DNA from: Actinoplanes sp. NBC_00393
Lineage (GTDB): Bacteria > Actinomycetota > Actinomycetes > Mycobacteriales > Micromonosporaceae
DNA length: 64,000 nt
Assembly: GCF_036053395.1 (NCBI RefSeq)
Contig: NZ_CP107942.1
Span: 3,934,501 to 3,998,500 of the forward strand
Direction: 5' to 3'
Shown: piece after piece, positions 16,128-25,228 of the stretch
Layout: the number at the start of each line of letters is the position of its first letter
How positions within the stretch are numbered: the stretch's first letter is position 1
The notes under the pieces: model-generated
Database searches by the model: none
Seen by the model: only the letters and a program-made list of their open reading frames with translations
Told to the model about the DNA's origin: nothing
Translations under genes and position numbers: made by a program

Positions 16128-16729
16128 TCGTCGAGCTTCGGCAGTACACACTGCACCCCGGCCGCCGCGACGAGCTGATCGAGCTGTTCGACGCGCAGTT
16201 CGTCGAGTCCCAGGAGGCCCTCGGCATGGCCGTGCTCGGCCAGTTCCGCGACCTGGACCGGCCCGACGTGTTCGTCTGGCTGCGCGGCTTCCCCGACATG
16301 GCCGCCCGCGGCCGCGGGCTGCGCGAGTTCTACGGCGGCCCGGTGTGGAAGCAGCACCGCGACGCGGCGAACGCCACGATGATCGACTCCGACGACGTGC
16401 TGCTGCTACAGGCGATCGTGCCGCCGCCGGCGCATCCGCGCGACGGCCGGCCTGCGGAGTCGATCATCCGGGCCACGATCTGGTATCGCGACCGGCCCTT
16501 CGACGACGCGTTCGCGCAGTGGTTCACCGGCCAGGACACCGGCGCCGTCGCCGTGCTGTCGAGCGAGTACGCCGAGAACAACTTCCCGGCCCTGCCGGTG
16601 CGCGAGGGCGAGCACGCGTTCGCCTGGTTCACCCGTTCCCCCGGCGAGGTGACACCACCCGACCACTTCGGCGTCGTGAAGACCGAGCGGTTGCGACTGA
16701 CCCCGACCGCCCGGTCCACCTTCCGATGA
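16124..16729 (+). CDS. NIPSNAP-family protein
   Basis: 201-residue soluble protein. The amino half is NIPSNAP (MIVELRQYTLHPGRRDELIELF, then GQFRDLDRPDVFVWLRGFPDM), a dimeric ferredoxin-like fold of unclear biochemical role; the second half (residues about 105-201) has a similar pattern and may be a second copy. Start GTG 16124 overlaps the Rrf2 stop, and its own stop overlaps the PAP2 start (ATGA). The pairing with Rrf2 and the divergent SDR suggests a common regulon. Confidence 0.82.
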   Translation: MIVELRQYTLHPGRRDELIELFDAQFVESQEALGMAVLGQFRDLDRPDVFVWLRGFPDMAARGRGLREFYGGPVWKQHRDAANATMIDSDDVLLLQAIVPPPAHPRDGRPAESIIRATIWYRDRPFDDAFAQWFTGQDTGAVAVLSSEYAENNFPALPVREGEHAFAWFTRSPGEVTPPDHFGVVKTERLRLTPTARSTFR

Positions 16730-17712
16730 CAGGCACAGTGCCGGGACGGGACCCGCGGCGCCGGTGGTGGATCCTTGTCGCGGTCGGCGTGACCGGGCTG
16801 GTAGGGGCGTATGCCGGATTTGTTCTCACGGCGACCGGACAGGCGCTGGAGAACGCCGCGCTACGAGGCGCCGACCAGGTCGCCGACTGGAATCTCGCCG
16901 AGTCGGACGAAGCGCTGGCGCACATCACGGTCGCCTCCCTCGCGGTGGCATGCACGGTGATCGCGGTGGTGGGTCTGCTGCGGCGATCCGTGCCGCTCGC
17001 CGTGGCCGCGGTGGGAACGGTCGTCGCCGGTCAGGTCGTGACGCAGGGCCTCAAGACGTTCATCCTTCCGCGGCCGGCTCTGGTGGAGGCGTCCGAGGCG
17101 TACACCGGCAACAGCTTCCCGAGCGGGCACACGGCGATCGCGCTCACGGTGCTCGCCGCCACGCTCATGCTCGCGACGTGGCGCGTACGCGGAGTCGCGC
17201 TGTTCTTCGTGGCGAGCTCGGCAGTCGCGATCGCCGGTTACACGCTGCAGTCCAAGTGGCACCGGCTCAGCGACACGCTCGGCTCAGCGGCGGTGACTCT
17301 CATCGTGGCGTCGCTCGCGTCACTGTGGCTGCACCGGCGCGGGCTGGTACGCACGGTCACCACCGGGGGCCACCGCGCGCGGATCGTGCTCGTAGCGGCG
17401 CCACTCGCGATCGGGACCGTCGTCTCGGCTGCGCTCGGCGTGCTCCTGCTGGTCGCGTCGGACGACGTGCTCGGCGCCGACCCGGTGATCGAGTACAACG
17501 TGTATCTGGCGCTTCAGTCGCTCGCAGCGGCCGGGTCCGGCGCGACCGCCCTCGCCCTGTGGTGGAGCTGGCACCGTATCGAGGTCGTCACCCACGCTGA
17601 CGGCGCGGCACCGCAGCGGCCGGACCGGTCGACGTCAGCGGCTGCCGCCGCGGAAGATGCGCAGGAAGAACAGGAAGACGTTGAGGATGTCGAGGAAGAT
17701 CGACGCCGCTAG
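16726..17712 (+). CDS. PAP2-family membrane phosphatase with acidic tail
   Basis: 328 residues, about six membrane helices. The three phosphatase motifs are near-complete: KTFILPRP (110-117), FPSGH (131-135) and HRLSD with His179 and Asp183. These would hydrolyse lipid phosphates or pyrophosphates on the outer face. The final 26 codons encode a strongly acidic, Glu/Asp-rich tail which lies entirely opposite the end of the convergent Bax-inhibitor gene (78-base overlap), so this tail may be an accident of readthrough into that gene. ATG 16726 overlaps the NIPSNAP stop. Confidence 0.86.
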   Translation: MTGTVPGRDPRRRWWILVAVGVTGLVGAYAGFVLTATGQALENAALRGADQVADWNLAESDEALAHITVASLAVACTVIAVVGLLRRSVPLAVAAVGTVVAGQVVTQGLKTFILPRPALVEASEAYTGNSFPSGHTAIALTVLAATLMLATWRVRGVALFFVASSAVAIAGYTLQSKWHRLSDTLGSAAVTLIVASLASLWLHRRGLVRTVTTGGHRARIVLVAAPLAIGTVVSAALGVLLLVASDDVLGADPVIEYNVYLALQSLAAAGSGATALALWWSWHRIEVVTHADGAAPQRPDRSTSAAAAAEDAQEEQEDVEDVEEDRRR

Positions 17713-18294
17713 CAGCGGGGCGGCGTCGATGTCCTTGGAGCGCCGCAGCCGCTGGAAATCGAACATGATGAAGCCTGCGAAGATCACCAAGCCGAGTACG
17801 GAGTAGATCAGCGAGCCGTACGGGATGTTGACGAAGATCAGCACGATGCCGAAGACGAGCAGGGCGACCAGCGCCCAGAAACAGATCCGGGCCAGGGCTG
17901 ACAGGTCGCGGCGGGTGGCGTACCCCGCGGCGCCGAAGGCGGCCACGAACAGAGCCGTCGCTCCCCCTGCCTGCCAGAGTGCCTGCGGGTCGGTGCTGGC
18001 GTAGTAGACCAGCGTCGGCGCGACCGCCACGCCCATCAGCAGCCCGAAGCCGAGCAGCAGCGCGACGGTTGTCTGCCGCGAGCGGCGCACGGTGAACTGC
18101 ATGGCGATCAGGGCGGCGAACGAGGCGAGGTAGGCCAGGAAGGCCACGCCGACGGGCAGGTTGCGGCCGAGGTACGCGCCCATGGCGAACAGTCCGGTGG
18201 TCACCGCGACGTAGCCCATCGTCTGCGCGAACAGGGTACGGCTGTGGTCGCGGACGGCAATCCCGGCCGGCGGGTACGCGTACGCCTCACCCAT
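17635..18294 (-). CDS. Bax inhibitor-1/YccA-type membrane protein
   Basis: 219 residues with seven hydrophobic helices and the BI-1 pattern (RTLFAQTMGYVAVTTGLFAMG at the start, LIYSVLGLVIFAGFIMFDFQRL near 170-190, then SIFLDILNVFLFFLRIF). Family members are pH-sensitive calcium leak channels; a role here is unknown. A clear RBS (GGGAGC) precedes ATG 18294. The last 26 codons overlap the PAP2 gene on the other strand. Confidence 0.9.
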   Translation of the reverse strand: MGEAYAYPPAGIAVRDHSRTLFAQTMGYVAVTTGLFAMGAYLGRNLPVGVAFLAYLASFAALIAMQFTVRRSRQTTVALLLGFGLLMGVAVAPTLVYYASTDPQALWQAGGATALFVAAFGAAGYATRRDLSALARICFWALVALLVFGIVLIFVNIPYGSLIYSVLGLVIFAGFIMFDFQRLRRSKDIDAAPLLAASIFLDILNVFLFFLRIFRGGSR

Positions 18295-18458
18295 CGCAAG
18301 CTCCCTTGTCTGGTTGCGGGGTCCGCTCCACTCTGCGCGTACGCAATCGGACAGACACCATCCGCCAGGGGTGACCCGGCCCGGTTTTGTGGCAGTACGA
18401 ATAGATCACCTTGCCTGTTCCGCCTAGACTGGGCGGCGCGGTGAAAGGCGGATTCCGA

Positions 18459-20345
18459 GTGCCAGACGACACGGGCCGGCCCGGGGGCAGCAGCCGGCGG
18501 CACAACATCGTGGTCGGTCTGATCGCCGTGCTGATCGTGGGCGCCGCCCAGTTCGTCGTGGAGTGGGCGCAGAATCCCTGGTCGGTGCTGGGCGGCGCGA
18601 TGGTGATCGCCGCGGTGACGCTCGGGACGCTGAAGTTCCCCGATTCCCTCGCCTGGCTGTTCGAGAAGATCACCTCGATGCCCGGGTGGGCCAAGGCGGG
18701 TGCGGCCGGTGCGCTGGCGCTCGTGGTGCTCGTCGCCGCGACGGTGGCGGCGGTCGCCTGGTCCGGTGACGACGACTGCCCGCAGGCGTTCGGGCTGCGC
18801 ATCCTCACCTCGCCGGAGGGTCTGCAGGCCACGCGTGAGCTGGCCCAGGAGTACGCGAGGGCCACCGCCCGCGACAACGACGGATGCCCGGCGGTGTATC
18901 CGTACGTCTATGCCGCCGCAACCTCGGCGGTGAGCGGCGCCCTGGCCCGCGGCTGGACCGCCGCGGGCACGGAACGCCCGCTCGATCAGCTGGGCCCGCT
19001 GCCGGACCTCTGGCTGCCCGATTCGATGCTGGACGTACGCCGGGTCCGCGACATCGTCGCGAAGGGTTCGCTGCAGTCCCTGCTGCTGCCGGTGACGTCG
19101 ATCGGTTCGTCGCCGATCGTGCTGGCCGGCAGCGCCGTGTCCGACGTCGACGCCACGTCGCTGCCGGAGCTGGTGTCGTCGCTGCTGGAGCGGCCCGCGC
19201 CCGGGCTGTCGCTGTCGGCCGCCGATCCCGAGGCTTCGGCGGCCGGGCTGCTCGCCGCCGCCGTCTACCTGCACGACGCGCAGGGCGTGATGGTGCAGCC
19301 GGAGGTGGCCCGCCGGCGCGCCCGGATCGTGTTCGATTCCACGACCGCCGGCACCGATGAGGTCAGCCTGCTGTGTTCCTACCGGCGTGAGCGCAAGGCG
19401 CCGGCTGCCGTACTGGTCAGTCTGCGGACCTGGCAGCGTTTCGTGGAGGGCCGGGCGCTCGGCGCCGGTTGCCCGGCCCCGGGCCCGGCCGCGCCGAACC
19501 TGCCGGAGCCGGCGGTGTTCAAGTCCGGTCCGGCGCTCGATCACCCGTTCGTGCAGTTCAGCTGGACCAGCGCCCGGCACCGGGAGGCGGCCGAACACTT
19601 CCGCGACTGGCTGCGCAGCGAGAACGCCGAGCCGCACCGCGCGGCGGCAGGCCTGGACGATCCGCTGGAGGCCTGCTCCGAACTGGACGTCAACGCGTGC
19701 CTGCCGGCCGATCTGGGGGCGACGCTGGACCGCTACGAGAACGCCAAGCGGCCTGGCCGGGTGCTGCTGGCGGTGGACAGCTCGGGGTCGATGGCCGAGG
19801 GCGCCCGGTTCACCGTCGCCGCCCAGGGCGTCGGCGCGGCGCTCGGGCAGCTCGGCGCCCGCGACGAGTTCGGCCTGTGGTCGTTCCCGGTGCCCCGCGG
19901 CCGCCGCTCGTACGAGCTGGTCGGGGTCGCGACGGGTTCGCCGCAGCACCGCAAGGCGGTGGTCGACAGGCTGCGGGCCGTCAAGCCGGCCGGTGGGACG
20001 CCGCTGTACGCGACGATTCTGGCGGGCATGCGGGAGCTGTCCGCGGATGCCGACGACGAGCGGATCCGGGCGCTGGTCGTGCTGACCGACGGCGAGGACA
20101 CCGGCAGCAGCGCGCGCGTGCGGCAGACGGTGCTCGGCGAGGTCGGTCGCCGGGCCGCCGGGTCCGACGTGCGGCTGTACGTGATCGCCACCGGTGAGGC
20201 CCGGTGCGAGGACCGCACCGGCACGGCCGGACCGGGACTGTATCTGCTGGCCGCCGCCGGTCGCGGCGAGTGCGTCGTGGCCGGGCAGGGACAGGTGCCG
20301 GAGACCATGGCCAGGCTTTTCGAGACCCTGTGGAGCGGGCGTTGA
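18459..20345 (+). CDS. Membrane-anchored substrate-binding plus vWA domain protein
   Basis: 628 residues. One helix at about 17-35, a second at 44-58 and a third at 83-101 anchor it; the rest is probably outside. Residues 105-430 form a substrate-binding-protein-like domain (CPQAFGLRILTSPE, then LWLPDSMLDVRRV). Residues 434-628 are a von Willebrand A domain with a complete MIDAS: DSSGSM at 440-445, GGTPLYATI for the Thr, and LTDGEDTG for the Asp. The GTG at 18459 has AAAGGCGGA seven bases upstream; GTG 18441 is also in frame. Its stop overlaps the next gene's ATG (TGATG). No permease or ATPase is nearby, so it is unlikely to be an importer part. Confidence 0.85.
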   Translation: MPDDTGRPGGSSRRHNIVVGLIAVLIVGAAQFVVEWAQNPWSVLGGAMVIAAVTLGTLKFPDSLAWLFEKITSMPGWAKAGAAGALALVVLVAATVAAVAWSGDDDCPQAFGLRILTSPEGLQATRELAQEYARATARDNDGCPAVYPYVYAAATSAVSGALARGWTAAGTERPLDQLGPLPDLWLPDSMLDVRRVRDIVAKGSLQSLLLPVTSIGSSPIVLAGSAVSDVDATSLPELVSSLLERPAPGLSLSAADPEASAAGLLAAAVYLHDAQGVMVQPEVARRRARIVFDSTTAGTDEVSLLCSYRRERKAPAAVLVSLRTWQRFVEGRALGAGCPAPGPAAPNLPEPAVFKSGPALDHPFVQFSWTSARHREAAEHFRDWLRSENAEPHRAAAGLDDPLEACSELDVNACLPADLGATLDRYENAKRPGRVLLAVDSSGSMAEGARFTVAAQGVGAALGQLGARDEFGLWSFPVPRGRRSYELVGVATGSPQHRKAVVDRLRAVKPAGGTPLYATILAGMRELSADADDERIRALVVLTDGEDTGSSARVRQTVLGEVGRRAAGSDVRLYVIATGEARCEDRTGTAGPGLYLLAAAGRGECVVAGQGQVPETMARLFETLWSGR

Positions 20346-21607
20346 TGAAAACGGGATCGCTGGCGTGGTTCGTTTTGGGCGTTCTGCTGATGGCCGCCGG
20401 CATGGCCGTGCTCGATCTGGTGAATGAACCGGAGCCGGAGCCGGCGCCGGCCGGGCTGGTCCTGCTGTCCGGCGAGGACGAGAGCACCGGCGGGCAGCGG
20501 CAGAAGCTGATCGAGCAGTGGAACGAGGAGCACGAGGACACCCCGGTCACCCTGGTGAGCCTGTCGCGCAGCGCTGACGCGCAGCTCAGCGAGATGCGGG
20601 CGCGGGCCCAGTCCGACGTGCCGAACGTCGACGTCTACAACCTGGACGTCACGTGGACCGCCCAGTTCGCCTCGGCCGGCTTCATCCTGCCGCTCAACGA
20701 GAAGACCGACACCGGCGGTTTTCTCGCCGCCCCGCTCGCCACCTGCCGGTTCGACGACAAGTTGTGGGCGCTGCCGTTCAACACCGACGCCGGGCTGCTC
20801 TACTACCGCAAGGGTGTGCAGCCGGAGGCCCTGCCGGAGACGTTGCTGCCGGACCGCAACGACGTGCAGGTGCTGGCCGATGCGGTGCCGGGCGTCGAGG
20901 CCGGGCTCGTCACGCCGCTCGCCCGCTACGAGGGTCTGACCGTGAGCGCGCTGGAGGCCATCTGGGCCGAGGGCGGCGACGTGTACGACGCCGAGAAGGA
21001 CCTGGTCGTGATCGACAGCGACGAGGCGCGGGCTGGGCTGCGCAAACTGGCGGCGGCATTGCAGCCGGTCGGCGACATCCCGCCGGCCGTCCACCCGGAG
21101 TCGGTCAACTTCCGCGAGGACACCAGCCGCGCGGCCTTCCAGAGCGGCAAGGCCGCGCTGATGCGCAATTGGCCGGTGGCGTACGGGCAACTGCGCGCGG
21201 GCGACAAGCCGATGTCCGATTTCGACGTCGGGCCGCTGCCCGGGCCGAGCGTGCTCGGCGGGCAGAACCTGGCCGTGGCAAGCAGCACCCGCGATCCGCA
21301 GGCCGCCCAGGAGCTGATCGAGTTCCTGACCAGCGAGGAGAGCGAACAGCGCCTGTTCCGTGACGGCGGTCTGGCGGCCACCCGGACCGCCGTCTACGAC
21401 GATCCGCAGGTGCTGGCGAAGCGCCCGTTCGCCCCGACGCTGAAACAGGCCCTGGAGAACGCCCGGCCACGCCCGGAGACGACGCACTACGCGCTGTTCA
21501 GCAGCACTTTCCAGGAGATCGTGACGCAGGCGCTGAACAACGGCGGCGAACTGCCCGGTGACGCGGTGGCCCGGCTGACCGACGCGCTGCACGGCCGGAT
21601 CAACTGA
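20345..21607 (+). CDS. Solute-binding protein (SBP family 1) with N-terminal anchor
   Basis: 420 residues. It has a hydrophobic amino helix (residues 6-25) without lipobox Cys, so signal-anchor or cleaved signal peptide. It carries an SBP_bac_1-type fold: VLLSGEDESTGGQRQKLIEQWNEEH, NLDVTWTAQFASAGFILPL, LPFNTDAGLLYYRKG, then AALMRNWPVAYG and LIEFLTSEESEQ. Such proteins usually bind sugars, but the corresponding permeases are missing. It is translationally coupled (one-base overlap) to the vWA-binding protein upstream, implying a joint complex at the cell surface. Confidence 0.86.
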   Translation: MKTGSLAWFVLGVLLMAAGMAVLDLVNEPEPEPAPAGLVLLSGEDESTGGQRQKLIEQWNEEHEDTPVTLVSLSRSADAQLSEMRARAQSDVPNVDVYNLDVTWTAQFASAGFILPLNEKTDTGGFLAAPLATCRFDDKLWALPFNTDAGLLYYRKGVQPEALPETLLPDRNDVQVLADAVPGVEAGLVTPLARYEGLTVSALEAIWAEGGDVYDAEKDLVVIDSDEARAGLRKLAAALQPVGDIPPAVHPESVNFREDTSRAAFQSGKAALMRNWPVAYGQLRAGDKPMSDFDVGPLPGPSVLGGQNLAVASSTRDPQAAQELIEFLTSEESEQRLFRDGGLAATRTAVYDDPQVLAKRPFAPTLKQALENARPRPETTHYALFSSTFQEIVTQALNNGGELPGDAVARLTDALHGRIN

Positions 21608-21614
21608 GTTCCGG

Positions 21615-22838
21615 TCACCGCCGCCGGAAGCGGGCCTCGGCCTCGTCGATGGCGGCGAGCTGGGCGACGATCTCGCCGGGCGACGAGTCACCGACCACCT
21701 TCTGCAGGAACGGCGTGTGGTCCAGGATCAGGTCGCGGACCGGGCGCAGCGGCGCCGGGGCGTGGTGGAAGACCTGGCCGAGCAGGTACGCCTGCTGGAC
21801 CTGACGGGCGGTGTGCGGCTTGCGCGGCGCCTCGAACGCGCCCAGGGCGGCGCGCACAGCGGCCTGGTCGGACAGATCCACACCGGCGAGCCGGCGGCCG
21901 AGGAAGTAGCCGTCCTCGGTGGCCATGCCGGCGCCGTACGCGGCGTACGGCGAGGTGGGGTGCGCGGCGTCGCCGACCAGCGTGACCCGGCCCTTCGACC
22001 ACTGGGCGAGCGGTTTGCGGTCGCGCAGCACCCACCGCTGGACGTGGGCCGGGTCGGTGGCGGCGATCAGCTGCGGCAGCGGGGCGGCGAACCCGGCGCC
22101 CATCGTGGTGGCGGTGGCGTGCAGGTCGCCGGTGAACTCGCGGCCGGCGTCGTGGGCGCCCAGCACCCACCACTGGAAACCGTCGCGGCCCTTGGCGCGG
22201 ATCGAGGTCCAGCTGCCCTGCACGGTGCGGCTGTGCGAGACGATGCACAGGCCGCGGTCGGCGCTCACGCTCTCGTCGAAGGTGTAGCCGCCGAAGATGT
22301 GCAGGTTGTGCTCGCGTTTCGGCGCCTCGCCCCACAGGGTCCGGCGCACCAGAGAGTCGATGCCGTCGGCGCCGACCAGCACGTCCACCTCGATCGTGTC
22401 GCCGTCGGACAGATGCAGCCGTACGCCGCTCTCGTCCTGCTCGAAGCTGTCCACCGCCCGGTTGACCTGCAGGACGCCCGGCGGGAGGGCGGCGAGCAGT
22501 CGCGCGTACAGATCGGGGCGTAGCAGCCCGATGAACCCGCCGCCGTAATCGGTCACGACCTCGTCGGGCAGGTTGACCCGGACCCGGGTCCGTCCCGCGG
22601 CGGTCCGGAACTCCGAGTAGCAGGGCGCGCCCAGGTCCTCGATGTCGACGCCGAGCAGGCCGAGTGCCTTGATGGGCGGCGGCCACAGGTTGAGGATGTT
22701 GCCGGCCGGGCGGGCCTGCGGGTAGCGCTCCAGGAGCAGGGCCTCGTGTCCGGCCTGGTGGACGGAGAGCGCGGTGGCCATGCCGGCCGGTCCCGCTCCG
22801 ATGACCGCGACGCGGCCGGGGCGTGCAGTGCTGCTCAT
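21615..22838 (-). CDS. FAD-dependent aromatic-type monooxygenase
   Basis: 407 residues, class A flavoprotein hydroxylase. FAD-binding GAGPAG at 14-19, DG region DVLVGADGIDSLVRR in the middle and the GD motif TLVGDAAHPTSPYAAYGAGM near residue 290. It would use NAD(P)H and oxygen to hydroxylate or oxidise an aromatic or polyketide-like substrate. ATG 22838 follows GAGGGAGACTTCC. Divergent from a TetR gene across a palindromic promoter region, so very likely its target. Antibiotic inactivation and catabolism are both possible. Confidence 0.88.
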   Translation of the reverse strand: MSSTARPGRVAVIGAGPAGMATALSVHQAGHEALLLERYPQARPAGNILNLWPPPIKALGLLGVDIEDLGAPCYSEFRTAAGRTRVRVNLPDEVVTDYGGGFIGLLRPDLYARLLAALPPGVLQVNRAVDSFEQDESGVRLHLSDGDTIEVDVLVGADGIDSLVRRTLWGEAPKREHNLHIFGGYTFDESVSADRGLCIVSHSRTVQGSWTSIRAKGRDGFQWWVLGAHDAGREFTGDLHATATTMGAGFAAPLPQLIAATDPAHVQRWVLRDRKPLAQWSKGRVTLVGDAAHPTSPYAAYGAGMATEDGYFLGRRLAGVDLSDQAAVRAALGAFEAPRKPHTARQVQQAYLLGQVFHHAPAPLRPVRDLILDHTPFLQKVVGDSSPGEIVAQLAAIDEAEARFRRR

Positions 22839-22873
22839 GGAAGTCTCCCTCGACGTGCTTCTCGTGCAGCAGA

Positions 22874-22892
22874 ACGTAGCGTTCACTACGCT
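22874..22892. promoter_or_regulatory. Inverted repeat, candidate TetR operator
   Basis: The sequence holds CGTAG-N6-CTACG (22875-22890) overlapping AGCGT-N5-ACGCT (22878-22892), between the divergent FAD monooxygenase and TetR genes. Size and position fit a TetR dimer site that covers both promoters. Confidence 0.55.
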
Positions 22893-22928
22893 TTTGCCAC
22901 AACCCCCGAATCCGCGAGGATGACGACC

Positions 22929-23570
22929 ATGACCGCTTCCCCCGATCCCGGCTCGCTGGAGGTCCGGCCTCCGCTGCAGCAACGCAGCCGCGAGGCGTGG
23001 CAGCGGGTCCTCGATGCCGGGGTCGCCCTGGTCGAGGAGGGCGGCTACGAGGCGTTCACCATCGCCGCCGTGTGCGAGCGCGCCCAGGTGCCGCCGCGTG
23101 CGCTCTACGCCCGGGTCGACAACAAGGACGCCCTGTTCCTGGCCGTCTACGAGCACGGCATGGCCCGGGTGCTGGCCGAGCACGCGGTGTTCGACGACGG
23201 CGAGCGATGGCAGGGGCTGACCGCCGACCGGGTCGTCGCCGTCGCCGTCGCCGAGGTGGCCGGCATGTTCGCCCGGCACACCGCCTTCCTGCGCGCCATC
23301 GTGCTGATCTCCGGAGCGCACCCCGAGGTCTACCGCCGCGGCGTGCGCTACACCCAGGAGCTCGGCGACCGGTTCACCGCGCGACTGCTCAGCGTGGGGG
23401 CGGGCGCCGGTGAGCCCGATCCGCGGGCCGCGGTCCGGGCCGCGTTCAACGCCGTCTTCTCCTCGCTGGTGCTGCGCAACGCCTACGGCCCCGCCTTCGC
23501 CACCCCCGCGGACAGCGAGGATGACTTCCGGCGGACCCTCACGGCCATGGTGAGCCGCTACCTGCTTTGA
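22929..23570 (+). CDS. TetR-family regulator of the monooxygenase
   Basis: 213 residues. The HTH lies at about residues 20-65 (REAWQRVLDAGVALVEEGGYEAFTIAAV, then VPPRALYARVDNKDALFLAVYEHGM), followed by a helical ligand domain (VAGMFARHTAFLRAIVLIS) with the TetR C-terminal features. ATG 22929 has GAGG nine bases upstream; ATG 22920 is three codons earlier and cannot be excluded. It reads away from the FAD monooxygenase, sharing the intergenic inverted repeat. Confidence 0.88.
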   Translation: MTASPDPGSLEVRPPLQQRSREAWQRVLDAGVALVEEGGYEAFTIAAVCERAQVPPRALYARVDNKDALFLAVYEHGMARVLAEHAVFDDGERWQGLTADRVVAVAVAEVAGMFARHTAFLRAIVLISGAHPEVYRRGVRYTQELGDRFTARLLSVGAGAGEPDPRAAVRAAFNAVFSSLVLRNAYGPAFATPADSEDDFRRTLTAMVSRYLL

Positions 23571-23622
23571 TCGACATCAGCCGATGGGCGTATCGGCGCG
23601 GTCCCGCGGGTATCCGGTCACC

Positions 23623-24939
23623 ATGTCCACCCCGTCCTCGGCACGCCGGGTCATCGTCGCCAGCCTGATCGGCACGTCCCTGGAGTGGTACGACTTCTTC
23701 CTCTACGGGTCGGCCGCGGCGCTGGTCTTCGGCAAGCTGTTCTTCCCGCAGTTCGAGTCGCTCACCGGGACGTTGCTGGCCTTCACCACGTACGCCGTCG
23801 GGTTCGTGGCCCGCCCTCTGGGCGGAGTGATCTTCGGGCACTTCGGTGACCGGGTGGGCCGGCGCAACGTCCTGGTCGTCACGCTGCTGCTGATGGGCGC
23901 CGCGACATTCGCGATCGGGCTGGTGCCGACCTATGCCGCGATCGGGGTGGCCGCGCCGATCCTGCTGGTGCTCCTGCGGTTCCTGCAGGGCCTGGGGCTG
24001 GGCGGTGAGTGGGGCGGCGCGGTGATCATGTCGGTCGAGCACGGCGACAGCCACCGGCGCGGCCTCAACGCCAGCTGGCCGCAGGTCGGCGTGCCCGCCG
24101 GGAACCTGCTCGCCGCCGGCGTGCTGTGGATCCTGAACGCGATGCTGTCGGAGTCGGCGTTCCTGTCGTGGGGCTGGCGGATCCCGTTCCTGCTCTCCGG
24201 CGTCCTCGTCGTGGTCGGCCTGTGGATCCGGCTGACGATCACCGAGTCACCGCTGTTCGCCGAGGTCGAGCAGTCCGGGGCGAAGGCGAAACTGCCGCTC
24301 GTGGAGGTGCTGCGCCGGCACCCGCGGGGACTGCTGGTCGCGATGGCCGCCCGGATCGGCACCGACGTCGCGTTCTACACCTTCTCGCTGTACATCCTGA
24401 CCTACATCACCGGGACCCTGGGCCTGCCGCGCAGCGTCGGCCTGGCCGCCGTCCTGATCGGCTCGGCGTTCCAGCTCGCCCTGATACCGGCATTCGGCGC
24501 GCTGTCCGACCGGGTCGGGCGCCGGCCGGTGTACGCCATCGGCGCGGCCAGTGCCGCGATCTGGGCGTTCGCGTTCTTCCCGCTGCTGGACACCGGCAAC
24601 CGGGCGGTGATCGTGCTGGCCACGGTGATCGCCCTGGCCACCCACGCCGCGATGTACGGGCCGCAGGCCGCCTTCATCGTCGAACTGTTCAGCACCCGCC
24701 TGCGCTACTCCGGCGCGTCGATGGGCTACCAGATCGCCGGCATCCTCGGCGGCGCCCTGGCCCCGATCATCTCGATCCAGCTGGTCCGGGCCACCGGCAC
24801 GGCGTTCGCGGTCTCCGCGTACGTCCTGGTGGCCCTGCTGATCACGCTGGTCGCCCTCTGGTTCGCCCCGGAGACCTCACGCCTCGACCTGCACGCCGAG
24901 CACCCTGACGCGACCGGTGCGTCCACCCACCGCGTCTGA
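23623..24939 (+). CDS. MFS transporter, metabolite:H+ symporter (MHS) type
   Basis: 438 residues, 12 membrane helices. MHS/ShiA-ProP hallmarks are clear: SLIGTSLEWYDFFLYG (amino helix), GHFGDRVGRRNVLV (motif A), FLQGLGLGGEWGGAVIM, the ELFSTRLRYSGASMGYQ motif in the second half and ITESPLFAEV. It imports a carboxylate or osmolyte with protons. The start at 23623 is chosen from family alignment; 13 in-frame upstream codons from 23584 look like leader. It follows the TetR by 53 bases and may belong with the monooxygenase regulon. Confidence 0.88.
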   Translation: MSTPSSARRVIVASLIGTSLEWYDFFLYGSAAALVFGKLFFPQFESLTGTLLAFTTYAVGFVARPLGGVIFGHFGDRVGRRNVLVVTLLLMGAATFAIGLVPTYAAIGVAAPILLVLLRFLQGLGLGGEWGGAVIMSVEHGDSHRRGLNASWPQVGVPAGNLLAAGVLWILNAMLSESAFLSWGWRIPFLLSGVLVVVGLWIRLTITESPLFAEVEQSGAKAKLPLVEVLRRHPRGLLVAMAARIGTDVAFYTFSLYILTYITGTLGLPRSVGLAAVLIGSAFQLALIPAFGALSDRVGRRPVYAIGAASAAIWAFAFFPLLDTGNRAVIVLATVIALATHAAMYGPQAAFIVELFSTRLRYSGASMGYQIAGILGGALAPIISIQLVRATGTAFAVSAYVLVALLITLVALWFAPETSRLDLHAEHPDATGASTHRV

Positions 24940-25228
24940 CTCGCGCGGGACGCTGACCCCTGACAGCACATCGGCGGCGAGGATGACCTCGCCGCCGATC
25001 AAGTCTTCCGACACTCGCCGAGCAGGTGCACGATCAGCCGGCGGAGCCTTCGCCGCCGCGCTCCCCATAGTGCTTCGACGTAGTCGTCATCTTTGCCCCC
25101 ACACCGCAGAGGGTGACCTCGGCCCGCAATCGCCCCGTGAGGCCTTTCGCGTCGATCGCCCGAATTATGGACCGCCACCGGCCCTTTGCCACCGGGAAGC
25201 CTAGCGCAGCAATGGAGGGATTGCGGGA
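24940..25228. other. Intergenic region, MFS / tandem unknown membrane genes
   Basis: The region between two convergent gene ends holds the hairpin at 24970-24999 and no convincing gene. A 78-codon open frame on the minus strand (24999-25235) has no RBS, no domain and no GC-frame support, so it is not called. Confidence 0.6.
24970..24999. terminator. Strong hairpin terminator after MHS transporter
   Basis: ATCGGCGGCGAGG, loop ATGA, CCTCGCCGCCGAT: a perfect 13 bp stem, 31 bases after the transporter stop and before the oppositely oriented unknown gene. No U-run, as usual for actinomycete hairpin terminators. Confidence 0.7.
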
